Numbered from the stretch's first letter, positions 8,872 through 18,837 are shown. The stretch: DNA of 64,000 nucleotides from Sungkyunkwania multivorans (GCF_042675645.1 NZ_JBHTJH010000003.1:184483-248482); one strand, 5' to 3'. Notes: generated from the sequence alone by a model not told the origin. Numbers and translations: made by a program.

Positions 8872-11800
8872 ATGAATAGATCACTACACCACTTCGTATG
8901 TTTTGCATTGGCCATATTCTTTTCGACTGGTTTTGCACAAAACAGTTATTGGACGCGCGATGTTTCCAATAGACAATACAACACGGTCTCCCTCGATAAA
9001 TTAAATCAAGGAGAATTTGAAGTGTACCAATTAGACTTTGAAGCCTTCAAACAACAATTATCCGGAACGCCACTTAGAGAAGTTGCAGCAGCATTGGGTG
9101 GAGAAAAGATTATGGTCTTTCCAGATGACAAGGGAAATTTAGAGCGTTTCAAAGTGGTGGAGGCACCTATTTTGAACGTTGAGCTTTCCAAAATGTTCCC
9201 AGAGATCAAATCCTATCTTGGTTTTAGCTTGGATAATGAAGGTGCGCGTATTCGTTTTACCGTTTCTCCTCAAGGGGTAAAAACTATGACTTCTTATGTA
9301 GGAAAACCGATGGTGTTCATGCAGCCAGTGGAAAGAGGCTCTGGCAGCTACCTCGCCTACAATCGCGCAGCGAGGGGAGATAGCGGCAGCTATGCATTTG
9401 AATGTCTTACCGAAACAGAAGAACTGCCTATCAAAGAACAAGATGTTACGAGCCTAGTGTCTAGAGATGCGAATGATCAGGTTCTCAGAGAGTTTGTGTT
9501 AGGACTTTCTGTCACTGCCGAATATACCCAATTCTGGGATGATGGCGATAACTCTAATGGTGATGCAGTCGCCGATGCCTTGGCGCAGATCAATGCCACC
9601 GTCGCAAGAAGCACCGAAATGTTCGAAATAGATTTTGCTGTCACCTTTACACTCGTCACAGGCCCTGCTGGTAACCCTACTGAGTTGATCTATACCAATA
9701 CTGGAACAGACCCATACTCAAATGACAGTAACTATAATGGAGAACTTCAGGGAGCACTAGATTCGGTTCTAGGAAGTGGCGGATATGATGTTGGACATCT
9801 TTTAGGCCTTAGTCCTACGACTCCAGGTAACGGAAATGCCGGTTGTATTGGTTGTGTCTGTAATAATGGTCAAAAGGGAAGTGGATTTTCTACCCACCCT
9901 TTCAATGATAATGATGGAGGCCCATACATGGCCGACTTCTTCGATATCGATTATGTTCCTCATGAATTAGGACACCAATTTGGTGCTAACCATACTTGGG
10001 CCTTTAACACCGAAGGAACAGGTGTAAATGCAGAACCTGGAAGCGGTACTACTATTATGGGCTACGCTGGTATTACTGGAGGCAATGACGTTCAGGACCA
10101 CAGCGATCCATACTTTCATTATTTCAGTATATTACAGGTATCCAATCATATTGCAACAAGAACCTGTGACTTGGAATCCGCCATTTCAAATGATCCCCCC
10201 GTTGCCAATGCCGGTGCTGACTACATAATTCCACAAGGTACTGCCTTTGTCCTTAAAGGAGCCGCGACGGATGCGAATAGTGGTGACACTTTAACTTATA
10301 CTTGGGAGCAAATCGACAGTGGACAACAATCGAATACCCAGTTTGGCCCTACAAGAACCTCTGGGGGACTCTTCCGGTCTAGACCCCCTAGTACCAATCC
10401 AAATCGTATAATGCCACTAATGAGTAGAGTGCTTGCGGGTCAATTAACAGAATCGAACCCTGTTGAAACCATCGATAATACCTCATGGGAGACCGTAGCA
10501 ACAGTAACTAGGACCATGAATTTTGCTCTCACTGTAAGAGACCGCTCGGAAGCCAATGGCACGGCCCTTGGGTTAACACCTCAAAACGACTACGATACCA
10601 TGGCTGTCACAGTGGATGGTGCGTCTGGTCCTTTTGCCGTGACCTCACAATCTTCCAGTGTTACCTACGATGGCAACTCTACGCAAACCGTTACTTGGGA
10701 TGTTGCAGGCACCAACGCTGGTGCTGTGAATGCAGCAAATGTGAATATCTTGATGTCCGAAGACGGAGGAAATACCTTCACTTATACGTTAGCATCGAAT
10801 GTTCCGAATGATGGATCGCACGATGTTGTGATGCCAAATATTAATACAACACAAGCAAGAATTTGGATTGAACCAAGCGATAATATTTTCTTTGCTGTTA
10901 ACAGCAGTGATTTCGCAATCAATGAGATCTCTGCCTTTGGTTGGACCTATGATAATATAGACGATAGTGTATGTCAGCCCGCTGATGCTGTCTACACCTT
11001 TACATACAATACTGTTGGAGGGTTTAGCGAAACGACCAACTTCTCTGCTTTAAATGTTCCTTCGGGTGCATCGGCAAGCTTTAGTCCAACCTCCGCTACG
11101 GCGGATGGGACCCCTGTAACTGTTACGTTAAGTGGCACAGGAAGCGTTGCCGTAGGAAACTACGCAATCACCATCAGAGGTACATCCACATCCCAGACCG
11201 AAGATCAGGTGGTGGACCTTAATGTTTTCAGTACTACCTTTGGAGCATTGACTTTGACAGCGCCAGCCGATGGTGCTATCGACCAAGCTATTGATGCCAA
11301 CCTCACTTGGAATGCAGATGCCAATGCTCAAACCTATGACGTACAAATCGCCACAGACAGTGGATTTACCAATGTAATCGAGAACACTACTACCGCCAAT
11401 ACATCATATACGGCTACTACGTTGTCAGCAGGAACTCAATATTATTGGAGAGTAAGAGCTACCAATCAGTGTGGCCAAGGAAGCTATTCTGCGGTGAGAA
11501 GCTTTACCACCTCAGCATTCGACTGTGGTATCTTCACCGCCACCGATACGCCAATTACTATTAGTACCACTGGCGGAATCACTTATACGAGTGATACAGC
11601 AGTTTCTGGGGTTCCTTCTACTTTTGTAGTGACCGATGTCAATGTAAATATCAATATTCCACATACCTATAATGACGACTTGGATATTTTCCTAATTGCT
11701 GCAGATGGTACGCGTGTAGAACTTTCTACAGACAATGGAGGAAATAGAGACGGATATATCAATGTCACCTTCGACAACGAATCGACCAATGTCCTACCCG

Positions 11801-12723
11801 GTGGAAATGGTGACATCACGGGCACCTATGCTCCAGAGGGCGACCTTTCGGTTCTTTATGGACAGCTAGGCGCAATTGTAAATGGCACTTGGACCTTAGA
11901 AGTGACTGATGATGCTGGGCAAGATGGAGGTAGTATTGAACTTTTCTCTGTGGAAATATGTGCAGAAGCTGACACCGATGGAGACGGGGTGTTGGACAGT
12001 GTTGACAACTGTCCTACCGTTCCAAACCCAGGCCAAGAGGATGCTAACACCAACGGAATTGGTGACGCTTGTGAAACTGCCGTTGTTGCAGTAGATATCT
12101 ATTTGGAAGGAGCTACTAAAAACTCTGGAGATGCTTTGATGACAGATGACCTTAGAGCGATCTTACCTACAGCGACACCATATACCGATGGTGCTACCTG
12201 TAATGCCTCTGTATTTGCCGTAACTGGTAACGATGCCATTGTAGATTGGGTATGGGTTGAACTAAGAAGCGCTTCAGACAACAGCTTGCTGATCGATGCA
12301 AAGTCTGCCCTAGTGCAGCGTGATGGTGATGTAGTGGATACCGATGGTGTTTCGCCAGTGACCTTTGATCAGACTGCAGATAATTATTTTGTAGTAGTGA
12401 ACCATCGCAACCATATCCCAGTGATGTCTGCAACGACCCAATTCTTATATGCGACTTCTACAGATGTGGATTTGGCTTCAGCATCAAGCTCGGTAGTTGG
12501 TAATGCCAATGCCTTAATTTTGACTGCTACTGGAAAATATGCCATGTTCTCTGGTGACTATGACGGTAATGGCCAAGCACAGAATACTGACGTATCTGGA
12601 TTGCGGCCTCTATTGGGAACTGCGGGTTACGACGCTGCAGATCTGGACATGAACGGACAGGTTCAATTGACAGACATCAATAATGTTCTTCGCCCTAATA
12701 TTGGAAAAGGACAGCAATTCTGA
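8872..12723 (+). CDS. Secreted reprolysin-like zinc metallopeptidase, tandem paralogue
   Basis: This 1283-residue protein has a signal peptide ending near GFAQ, followed by NSYWTRDV. The zinc motif HELGHQFGANH is at 364-374, with a Met-turn in IMGYAGITG. The C-terminal order repeats that of the upstream paralogue: Ig-like region with FAVTSQSSSV, FnIII-like domain (about 793-880, YYWRVRATNQC), P domain (about 884-1031), one TSP3 repeat (about 1034-1067) and a dockerin-like pair of calcium loops (about 1224-1283) ending LRPNIGKGQQF. The catalytic half resembles the third enzyme at 44108 more closely (QNSYWTR start, GCIGCVC segment), while the tail matches the gene at 4853. It therefore looks like a mosaic of the three. 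It is probably secreted; the tail is not a type B CTD. Confidence 0.9.
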   Translation: MNRSLHHFVCFALAIFFSTGFAQNSYWTRDVSNRQYNTVSLDKLNQGEFEVYQLDFEAFKQQLSGTPLREVAAALGGEKIMVFPDDKGNLERFKVVEAPILNVELSKMFPEIKSYLGFSLDNEGARIRFTVSPQGVKTMTSYVGKPMVFMQPVERGSGSYLAYNRAARGDSGSYAFECLTETEELPIKEQDVTSLVSRDANDQVLREFVLGLSVTAEYTQFWDDGDNSNGDAVADALAQINATVARSTEMFEIDFAVTFTLVTGPAGNPTELIYTNTGTDPYSNDSNYNGELQGALDSVLGSGGYDVGHLLGLSPTTPGNGNAGCIGCVCNNGQKGSGFSTHPFNDNDGGPYMADFFDIDYVPHELGHQFGANHTWAFNTEGTGVNAEPGSGTTIMGYAGITGGNDVQDHSDPYFHYFSILQVSNHIATRTCDLESAISNDPPVANAGADYIIPQGTAFVLKGAATDANSGDTLTYTWEQIDSGQQSNTQFGPTRTSGGLFRSRPPSTNPNRIMPLMSRVLAGQLTESNPVETIDNTSWETVATVTRTMNFALTVRDRSEANGTALGLTPQNDYDTMAVTVDGASGPFAVTSQSSSVTYDGNSTQTVTWDVAGTNAGAVNAANVNILMSEDGGNTFTYTLASNVPNDGSHDVVMPNINTTQARIWIEPSDNIFFAVNSSDFAINEISAFGWTYDNIDDSVCQPADAVYTFTYNTVGGFSETTNFSALNVPSGASASFSPTSATADGTPVTVTLSGTGSVAVGNYAITIRGTSTSQTEDQVVDLNVFSTTFGALTLTAPADGAIDQAIDANLTWNADANAQTYDVQIATDSGFTNVIENTTTANTSYTATTLSAGTQYYWRVRATNQCGQGSYSAVRSFTTSAFDCGIFTATDTPITISTTGGITYTSDTAVSGVPSTFVVTDVNVNINIPHTYNDDLDIFLIAADGTRVELSTDNGGNRDGYINVTFDNESTNVLPGGNGDITGTYAPEGDLSVLYGQLGAIVNGTWTLEVTDDAGQDGGSIELFSVEICAEADTDGDGVLDSVDNCPTVPNPGQEDANTNGIGDACETAVVAVDIYLEGATKNSGDALMTDDLRAILPTATPYTDGATCNASVFAVTGNDAIVDWVWVELRSASDNSLLIDAKSALVQRDGDVVDTDGVSPVTFDQTADNYFVVVNHRNHIPVMSATTQFLYATSTDVDLASASSSVVGNANALILTATGKYAMFSGDYDGNGQAQNTDVSGLRPLLGTAGYDAADLDMNGQVQLTDINNVLRPNIGKGQQF

Positions 12724-12744
12724 TGATACGAATAGAGAAATTGC

Positions 12745-12781
12745 AAAAAAGAGGCCGAGCATATTGCTCGGCCTCTTTTTT
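12745..12781. terminator. Bidirectional terminator between convergent genes
   Basis: A perfect 10-bp stem (GAGGCCGAGC at 12751-12760, GCTCGGCCTC at 12766-12775) with a 5-base loop is flanked by six A before and six T after, so it can work on both strands. It serves the metallopeptidase on + and possibly the ligase-associated operon on -, whose last stop codon is at 12875. Confidence 0.92.
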
Positions 12782-12874
12782 GCTGATATTATCTTTGGAG
12801 CGCATATTTTCTAGGGCAGTACAAGAAGAATGGAACAGTCTCGATTGTGAGAGAAAAATCAGAAGCCGTCGCAC

Positions 12875-13531
12875 TCAAGACCTCGAAGAAGGTGTGGCTG
12901 AAAAACAAATCACCTCTTTTTTAGTGATGGCGAAAACCTGATCTTCTTTTTTAGGAGCCAAGATATACTTCCCCGTGAAATCTCCAAATGCTGGAAAGAT
13001 CAATTGATCTTTGGTCTTGAAGAAACAAGGCAATCGCATGCTTTGTTTTCCGCTGCCTTTCAATTTTACTCCGGGATGTATATGGCCGCAAATATTGAAA
13101 AGGGTATCATGTGTTTCCGGATGGTGTGTCAACAAGAAATCATCTATAATCCATTCTTCAAGGATTTGAATTCCTAAGGCTTCATATTTATGTTCTGGAA
13201 TTATATCATGATTTCCTGTTATGAGATACACCTCTGCCTTCAATGTGTCTACCCACGCTTCAAAAAACAACCATTCGCTATTTATATAACTGTGAAACAG
13301 ATCTCCCAGAAAGCATATTCTCGTCGGCTTAAATAACTTGGTGATATCGTCTATCCGCTGAAAATTGCTGCTGATGACATTATTTGGAATCGCCACTCCA
13401 TGTTTCCTAAAGTGCGTAGCCTTCCCAAAGTGCACGTCCGCAACGAGCAGCATGTCCTGTGCTTCCCAGAATGCAGCACCGCTTGGATGCAGTATAAACG
13501 TTTGATTTGATATTTTTAGGGTCTGGGTCAT
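12875..13531 (-). CDS. pdeM: Ligase-associated DNA damage response endonuclease PdeM (metallophosphoesterase)
   Basis: This 218-residue calcineurin-like metallophosphoesterase shows the metal-ligand motifs in order: DVHFGK near residue 31, GDLFHS, GNHD and the GHIHPGVKL motif. The family is the one that travels with the LigD/LigB-type ATP-dependent ligase, Lhr-like helicase and MBL-fold exonuclease in bacteria, and that is exactly its position here as the last gene of a four-gene operon. It starts 12 bases after the stop of the helicase gene. The inferred role is nuclease or phosphoesterase processing of DNA ends in a repair pathway. The length is normal for the family. Confidence 0.9.
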   Translation of the reverse strand: MTQTLKISNQTFILHPSGAAFWEAQDMLLVADVHFGKATHFRKHGVAIPNNVISSNFQRIDDITKLFKPTRICFLGDLFHSYINSEWLFFEAWVDTLKAEVYLITGNHDIIPEHKYEALGIQILEEWIIDDFLLTHHPETHDTLFNICGHIHPGVKLKGSGKQSMRLPCFFKTKDQLIFPAFGDFTGKYILAPKKEDQVFAITKKEVICFSATPSSRS

Positions 13532-13543
13532 AAAAATAAAGCG

Positions 13544-16018
13544 CTAAAGTTTTTCCAATTGCAATCGCATCTTTCTTATACGATCTTCTAATTTTTCTGA
13601 TGATAATTTTTCTCTAAGCCTATCCGTAATGATCGGAAAGCTTAAAGGTGTAGGTTTCTTACATTGCTTCCATACGATCTCTTGCGTTTCAATTCGTTCC
13701 AAGGCCTGCTGCAGACGGCCTTCTTCAAGCTGATGTTCGAATGTTTCGGTAAAGGCTTGCTGATAAAGCAGGTTGTCGGGCTCAAAATCTTTAAAGACAT
13801 TGAAAAGCAGCTGCGAACTGCTTTGAAGGTGCTTTATTTTCAATCCCTTTTCAGGGTATCCAGTGAATACCAGTCCAGAGATGACAGCGATGTCTCTAAA
13901 CTTTCTTCTGGCCATTTCGGTAGCATTCAAACTTTGTTGTAGGTCGCTATGCATATAATCTACCGTAAATAGATCATTGTCCAGCACCTGTTGCATGTCT
14001 ATTTCCTGATCACTCAGTAATTCAAATCCATAATCGTTAAATGCCAATGAAAAGGTGATCGGCGATAACAGACTTATCCGGTATGCAAGAAGACTGGCGA
14101 GCGCTTCATGTACAAAACGTCCTTCAAAAGGATAGAATATCGCATGAAAACCTTCGCGAGTCTTAAAGGTCTCGATCAAAAACTGCCGGTTGCTTGGAAC
14201 AATGCTTTCTATTCGTTGTCGCTCAAAGATATGCGCTATCGATTTTAGCTCTCGAGACCGATTGTTGCTATCAGTAGATTCTTCCCTTCCCGTATACAAC
14301 TCCTCTCTTAATAACTCACTCATTTGCGAGGTTAGCGTCATTCTCCCTCCCATCCAACTCGGAACTTTGTTTGTTCTTTTCTTAGAGTTACGCACTTGGA
14401 CCACCATATTCTTTATTCGAATAAGTTCTAAATTTCTTCCTGCGAACGTAAAGACATCCCCTGGAGTAAGCTTAGAGATGAACCACTCTTCTATGGTACC
14501 GATATAACCTCCGGTGATGTATTTAACTGAAAGGTTGGCGTCGCTGACAATAGTTCCGATAGAGAGACGATGTCGCATCGCAACTCCTCGGCTATTTACC
14601 TTGAATCTTCCATCCTCTTCAATTTCTACTTTTTTGTACTCATCATAGTTCTGAAGGCTTTGGCTGCCGATGGTAATATGATTTAGTATCCATCGCCACT
14701 GACCTTCGGTAATCGCCTGATAACAAAATGTGCTTTTCACCTCTGGAAAGATCTCTTTGGGATAAAAACCTTCCGAAACAGCAAGTGTGGTCAAATATTG
14801 AACCAGCACATCAAAGCTGTTCAGATACGGAATACGATCCTCTACCGTATTTTTCTTGACCGCTCGCTGCAATGCAGAAGCCTCGACCAATTCTATCGCA
14901 TGCGTTGGTAAAAAATAGATAACGCTATCCTTTCCAGGTTGATGGCCACTACGCCCAGCTCTTTGTAAAAAGCGTGCCACTCCTTTTGGGCCACCAATCT
15001 GCACAATGGTCTCAACTGGAGCGAAGTCTACCCCAAGATCCAAGCTAGATGTGCATACGACCGCCTTCAGACTTTCGTTACGGATCGCCTCCTCTACCCA
15101 AAGTCGGGTTTCTTTATTGATGCTTCCATGATGCATCGCGATCTCGCCAGCAAATTCGGGATATTTTGCAAGTATTGCCTGGAACCATATCTCGCATTGC
15201 GCTCTGGTATTCGTAAAAAGCAAGGTGGTCCTACTATTCTTTATTATGGGAATTACTTCATCCAACAAGTGCAATCCCAAGTGACCGCGCCATGGAAAGG
15301 TTTCCATCTCCTTTGGAATGATCGATCGTACGCGGATCTTCTTTTTGATATTGGCCTTGATCATCACCGAATTTTCTAGCGCCCTCGAACTTGGTCCCAA
15401 CAGCACCTCTCTAGCCTGTTGTAGATTTCCTATCGTTGCAGAGATTCCCCAAACACGGAGCTTTGGCGCCACCGTTCTAAGTCTGGAAAGGGCCAACTCT
15501 GTTTGCACACCTCGTTTACTGCCCAAAAGTTCGTGCCATTCGTCGATGACAATTGCTGTGCAATCTTTAAAGGTCCTAGGGTAATTCTTTGATGCTAGGA
15601 GCAAGTGTAAACTCTCGGGTGTGGTAATCAACAGATCGGGCATTTTCCGCTTTTGTGCAGCGCGTTCTTTCTGTGAGGTATCGCCTGTACGAATCCCTAC
15701 CTCCCACGACAGCCCAATATCATCTACAAAGCGCTGAGCTGCTTGCCTGATCTCTACCGAAAGTGCCCGTAATGGTGTGATCCATATGGCTTTGAGACCA
15801 CTTTTATCTTTTGATCGGTAATCGGGATTATTTTTGATGTGATCCAATACAATTGCTATCCACAGCGCATAGGTCTTTCCGCTTCCCGTAGGCGCATTGA
15901 GCAAACCATGAGACCCTTTTAAAAAAGCTTCCCAGGTCTGCTTTTGAAAAGGAAACGGTTTCCAGCCTTGTTGTTGGAACCATTGTGTTGCTATGTCGAA
16001 TAACTGTTTCTTGTTCAT
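13544..16018 (-). CDS. Ligase-associated DNA damage response DEXH-box helicase (Lhr-like)
   Basis: This 824-residue superfamily 2 helicase has a Walker A APTGSGKT close to the N-terminus, motif II DEWH, motif III SATIG, and a C-terminal RecA domain with QRAGRSGHQPG (motif VI). A long Lhr-type C-terminal region follows. I chose ATG 16018 (MNKKQLFD) because homologues begin close to the first helicase motif; an in-frame ATG at 16060 would add 14 residues. Lhr-family enzymes are 3'-5' helicases that displace strands and unwind RNA-DNA hybrids. The gene lies 58 bases after the ligase stop and 12 bases before pdeM, so it is a central member of the repair operon. Confidence 0.9.
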   Translation of the reverse strand: MNKKQLFDIATQWFQQQGWKPFPFQKQTWEAFLKGSHGLLNAPTGSGKTYALWIAIVLDHIKNNPDYRSKDKSGLKAIWITPLRALSVEIRQAAQRFVDDIGLSWEVGIRTGDTSQKERAAQKRKMPDLLITTPESLHLLLASKNYPRTFKDCTAIVIDEWHELLGSKRGVQTELALSRLRTVAPKLRVWGISATIGNLQQAREVLLGPSSRALENSVMIKANIKKKIRVRSIIPKEMETFPWRGHLGLHLLDEVIPIIKNSRTTLLFTNTRAQCEIWFQAILAKYPEFAGEIAMHHGSINKETRLWVEEAIRNESLKAVVCTSSLDLGVDFAPVETIVQIGGPKGVARFLQRAGRSGHQPGKDSVIYFLPTHAIELVEASALQRAVKKNTVEDRIPYLNSFDVLVQYLTTLAVSEGFYPKEIFPEVKSTFCYQAITEGQWRWILNHITIGSQSLQNYDEYKKVEIEEDGRFKVNSRGVAMRHRLSIGTIVSDANLSVKYITGGYIGTIEEWFISKLTPGDVFTFAGRNLELIRIKNMVVQVRNSKKRTNKVPSWMGGRMTLTSQMSELLREELYTGREESTDSNNRSRELKSIAHIFERQRIESIVPSNRQFLIETFKTREGFHAIFYPFEGRFVHEALASLLAYRISLLSPITFSLAFNDYGFELLSDQEIDMQQVLDNDLFTVDYMHSDLQQSLNATEMARRKFRDIAVISGLVFTGYPEKGLKIKHLQSSSQLLFNVFKDFEPDNLLYQQAFTETFEHQLEEGRLQQALERIETQEIVWKQCKKPTPLSFPIITDRLREKLSSEKLEDRIRKMRLQLEKL

Positions 16019-16076
16019 TAAGGTGGAATAAAGTTGTCTTAGTTCCTTTCCCTGGCCCAAGGAAGGAGCTTATACC

Positions 16077-17657
16077 TTATTTTATCATACTCTTCAAATC
16101 CTCTAAAGTATTTGCCTCTTCGATCTTCTTATCCTTTCTCCATCTCAAAATTCGTGGGAAACGTGTAGCCACTCCACTCTTGTGCCTAGTTGATGGTGCG
16201 ATTCCCTCGAAAGCGATCTCAAATACGAGTTGTGGCGTTACCTGTCTCACCGGTCCAAAACGATCGGTAGTATTGGCCTTGATAAACTTGTCCACCTCTC
16301 TAAATTCGGCATCTGTTAAACCTGAGTATGCCTTTGCGAACGTGACCAACTCTCCATCATTCCAAAGTGCAAAAGTATAATCTGTAAATAGATTAGAACG
16401 TCTTCCATGACCTCTCATCGCATAGGTTAGCACCGCATCGATGGTCAAAGGGTCCACCTTCCATTTCCACCAGTCACCTTTCTTTCTTCCAACGAGGTAA
16501 GGAGAATCTGTTCGCTTTAACATGAGTCCTTCGCTCTTTTTTTCGCGCGAACGAGCTCTTTCCTCAGCAACCGCATCCCAAGAGTCAAAGCGCATCGTAT
16601 CGGAAAGATAAAATGCTGGATGCGTGGTGCTCTTATACAATGTTTCTAATAATGCCCTTCGTTTCGAAAAGGGGCGATCTCTGATATCATTGCCTTTCCA
16701 CTCCAGCAGGTCATAGGCTTTAAGTATCACGGGGATTCTTTGGAGTAGCTTCTTTGACACGGTCTTACGTCCGATTCTGGTCTGGAGATCATTAAAGGTC
16801 CCTATTTCATTATCCGGAAATGGCAGTAGCTCTCCGTCTAGAACGGTCCCGTTAGGAATGACCTCAGGAAAATTCTGGAACTCTGGATATTTATCCGTTA
16901 CCAATTCTTCTCCTCTACTCCAGACAAATACTTCATTATTTCTAACGATCACTTGCGCTCGTATACCGTCCCATTTATGTTCTGCACTCCAGGCTTCAAC
17001 ATCGCCCAAGTCGGTAATTTCTCCTTCTATAGCATACGCTAGATAAAAAGGATATGGTTTACTTAGATAATCCGCTTCGTTTTCCTCAAGGATCAATTGT
17101 TCGAAGGAAGTGGTTGCAGGAGTCCAATTACCCATCAACCGATACGCTAAAATATCTTGGTCGATACCCGTTGCATAAGAAAGTGCTCTGGTCATCAATT
17201 TTTGGCTCACACCAATTCTGAAGCCACCGGTGATGACCTTGTTAAATACAAACCGTTCATAATAATTGAGTCGTTTCCAATTCTCTTGCAGATACACCTT
17301 CTTCTCTTCTTCTGAACGATCTTTGAGTTGACTGATCTCTTCGATATAAGCTGTAAGACTCTTATCGACCTCTTCCTTGGTCCCTGGCACAACGAGAGCG
17401 ATGGTTTCTGCCAGATCGCCAACAATATGATAGCTTTCCTCAAAAAGCCACGAAGGAATGTTAGCCGCCTCCGAGGCCCATTCTCTCAACAAAGTGGTAT
17501 TCACTGGTCTTTTTGGTCTTCTGTGTGACAACAGTGCGATTGCCCAGAGTTTATCCTCCTCATCGGCACTTTTGAAATATGCTGCCAAGGCCTCAACTTT
17601 AAGGTTGGTCTTATTGGTACTATCTAATTTTCTTATGAGTTCAGCAAAAACCTTCAT
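16077..17657 (-). CDS. ATP-dependent DNA ligase, ligase-associated repair operon
   Basis: This 526-residue ATP-dependent DNA ligase carries the nucleotidyltransferase motif EHKWDGIR, whose Lys228 is the predicted adenylated residue. Later motifs include DGELL, EGLMLKR (motif IV) and the WWKWK region (motif V). An N-terminal helical DNA-binding domain precedes the catalytic core and an OB-fold follows. It is not the essential NAD-dependent LigA. The start codon overlaps the exonuclease stop (ATGA at 17654-17657), so the two are translationally coupled. Its association with helicase, exonuclease and PdeM marks it as the ligase of the conserved bacterial DNA-damage cluster. Confidence 0.93.
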   Translation of the reverse strand: MKVFAELIRKLDSTNKTNLKVEALAAYFKSADEEDKLWAIALLSHRRPKRPVNTTLLREWASEAANIPSWLFEESYHIVGDLAETIALVVPGTKEEVDKSLTAYIEEISQLKDRSEEEKKVYLQENWKRLNYYERFVFNKVITGGFRIGVSQKLMTRALSYATGIDQDILAYRLMGNWTPATTSFEQLILEENEADYLSKPYPFYLAYAIEGEITDLGDVEAWSAEHKWDGIRAQVIVRNNEVFVWSRGEELVTDKYPEFQNFPEVIPNGTVLDGELLPFPDNEIGTFNDLQTRIGRKTVSKKLLQRIPVILKAYDLLEWKGNDIRDRPFSKRRALLETLYKSTTHPAFYLSDTMRFDSWDAVAEERARSREKKSEGLMLKRTDSPYLVGRKKGDWWKWKVDPLTIDAVLTYAMRGHGRRSNLFTDYTFALWNDGELVTFAKAYSGLTDAEFREVDKFIKANTTDRFGPVRQVTPQLVFEIAFEGIAPSTRHKSGVATRFPRILRWRKDKKIEEANTLEDLKSMIK

Positions 17658-18670
17658 GTGATCGTTGATTCCTCGTTTTTATCTAAGCTTTCTCCTTCAT
17701 ATTGGGTGTTCTCAGTTCGGGCATCGTACCCTAATTCTCCAAGGTAGCGGGAAAAAATATCTGTATAGCCGTGTGTGGCGATCACCCTTTCACATCCCGA
17801 GGTCTTCACTGTGTCTATAAGCCCTTGCCAATCTGCATGGTCCGAAAGAACAAAACCCTTATCGATGGCTCTTCTTCTGCGAGCCCCTCTAAAGGCCATC
17901 CACCCGCTTGCTGTGGCCGTGACAAATGGGGTAAATTTGCGTAACCATACCGAGCCATGGGCGCTTGGAGGTGCTACAATAATATTTCCCAAGATCTCTT
18001 TCTTATCGGTTTCTCTAGTGATCAAGGTGGTCGTTGGAAGCGTAAGTTGTGGCCTAAGAACCTCGGTCATGTTTTCAACTGCACCATGGGTATATATCTT
18101 TCCGATAGAGGTGTCCAAGTGCGCTAGTACACGTTGTGCCTTTCCAAGCGAATATGCAAATATTACTGAGGTCTTCCCTTCGGCTTTGTTTACCGTCCAC
18201 CATTCATTGATATCCTTAAAGACAGCTGCTTGCGATTGCCATTTAAATGCTGGCAGTCCAAAGGTACATTCGGTGATCAGGGTATTGCATTTTACAAGTT
18301 CAAAGGGCGTGGAGATACCATCATTTTGAATCTTGTAATCTCCAGTGAACACCCACACCTCGCCTTTATGTTCTACTCTGATCTGAGAGCTCCCTGGGAT
18401 ATGTCCTGCCGGATGCAAGCTAAATTTAACGTTATTGACATGAAATGATTCTGAATAGTCCACAGCGGACGTATTGATCTTTCCCAATCGATGCTTTATG
18501 ATGGGGATATTGCCTTGATAGGTGATATACTTTTTATGGCCCCATCGAGAATGGTCCGCATGACCATGGGAGATGATCGCCTTTTCAACTGGTCGCCACG
18601 GGTCTAGGTATATGTTTGCTGGAGGACAGAAAATTCCTTTATCTGTGAATTGTAGGAGTGAATCGGACAA
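17654..18670 (-). CDS. Ligase-associated DNA damage response exonuclease (metallo-beta-lactamase fold), TTG start
   Basis: This 338-residue MBL-fold/beta-CASP-like nuclease has the metal motif SHGHADHSRWG near residue 35, an HPAGHIPGS motif and a later SDHADW motif. It is the first gene of the repair operon and resembles SNM1/Pso2-type exonucleases. The start is unusual: no ATG exists between the in-frame stop at 18686-18688 and the conserved domain, and the only plausible initiator is TTG at 18668-18670, just after an A/G-rich stretch. Its stop overlaps the ligase start by four bases. The inferred role is end resection or processing before ligation. Confidence 0.88.
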   Translation of the reverse strand: MSDSLLQFTDKGIFCPPANIYLDPWRPVEKAIISHGHADHSRWGHKKYITYQGNIPIIKHRLGKINTSAVDYSESFHVNNVKFSLHPAGHIPGSSQIRVEHKGEVWVFTGDYKIQNDGISTPFELVKCNTLITECTFGLPAFKWQSQAAVFKDINEWWTVNKAEGKTSVIFAYSLGKAQRVLAHLDTSIGKIYTHGAVENMTEVLRPQLTLPTTTLITRETDKKEILGNIIVAPPSAHGSVWLRKFTPFVTATASGWMAFRGARRRRAIDKGFVLSDHADWQGLIDTVKTSGCERVIATHGYTDIFSRYLGELGYDARTENTQYEGESLDKNEESTIT

Positions 18671-18810
18671 CTTTTTCTTTTCGTGTTAAGTTACGGAATG
18701 TTTGCTTATTAGAAAACCCAAAAGGTGGGAGCCCTATGCATCTGGCGAAAAGAAAAAATAACCTCCTTAAAAAGAGTTCATTTTTGATTTTAAATCGTTT
18801 ATGGAATGGT

Positions 18811-18818
18811 TATATTTG
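18811..18818 (+). promoter_or_regulatory. Candidate promoter -7 box for the TerB-like gene
   Basis: TATATTTG fits TAnnTTTG, 19 bases upstream of the ATG at 18838. A TTTG at 18783-18786, 24 bases upstream, is a slightly long-spaced candidate -33 element. Confidence 0.55.
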
Positions 18819-18837
18819 CGCTGCTAAAATTGATTGT

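Noticed and set aside
12723..12941. A 72-codon + strand frame right after the second metallopeptidase gene
   Set aside because: It begins on the last base of that gene, runs straight through the bidirectional terminator and into the end of pdeM on the other strand, and has no recognisable protein pattern.
18658..18837. A 60-residue N-terminal extension of the TerB-like protein
   Set aside because: The extension overlaps the exonuclease start and contains the TATATTTG promoter box; the conserved fold begins at the ATG at 18838.
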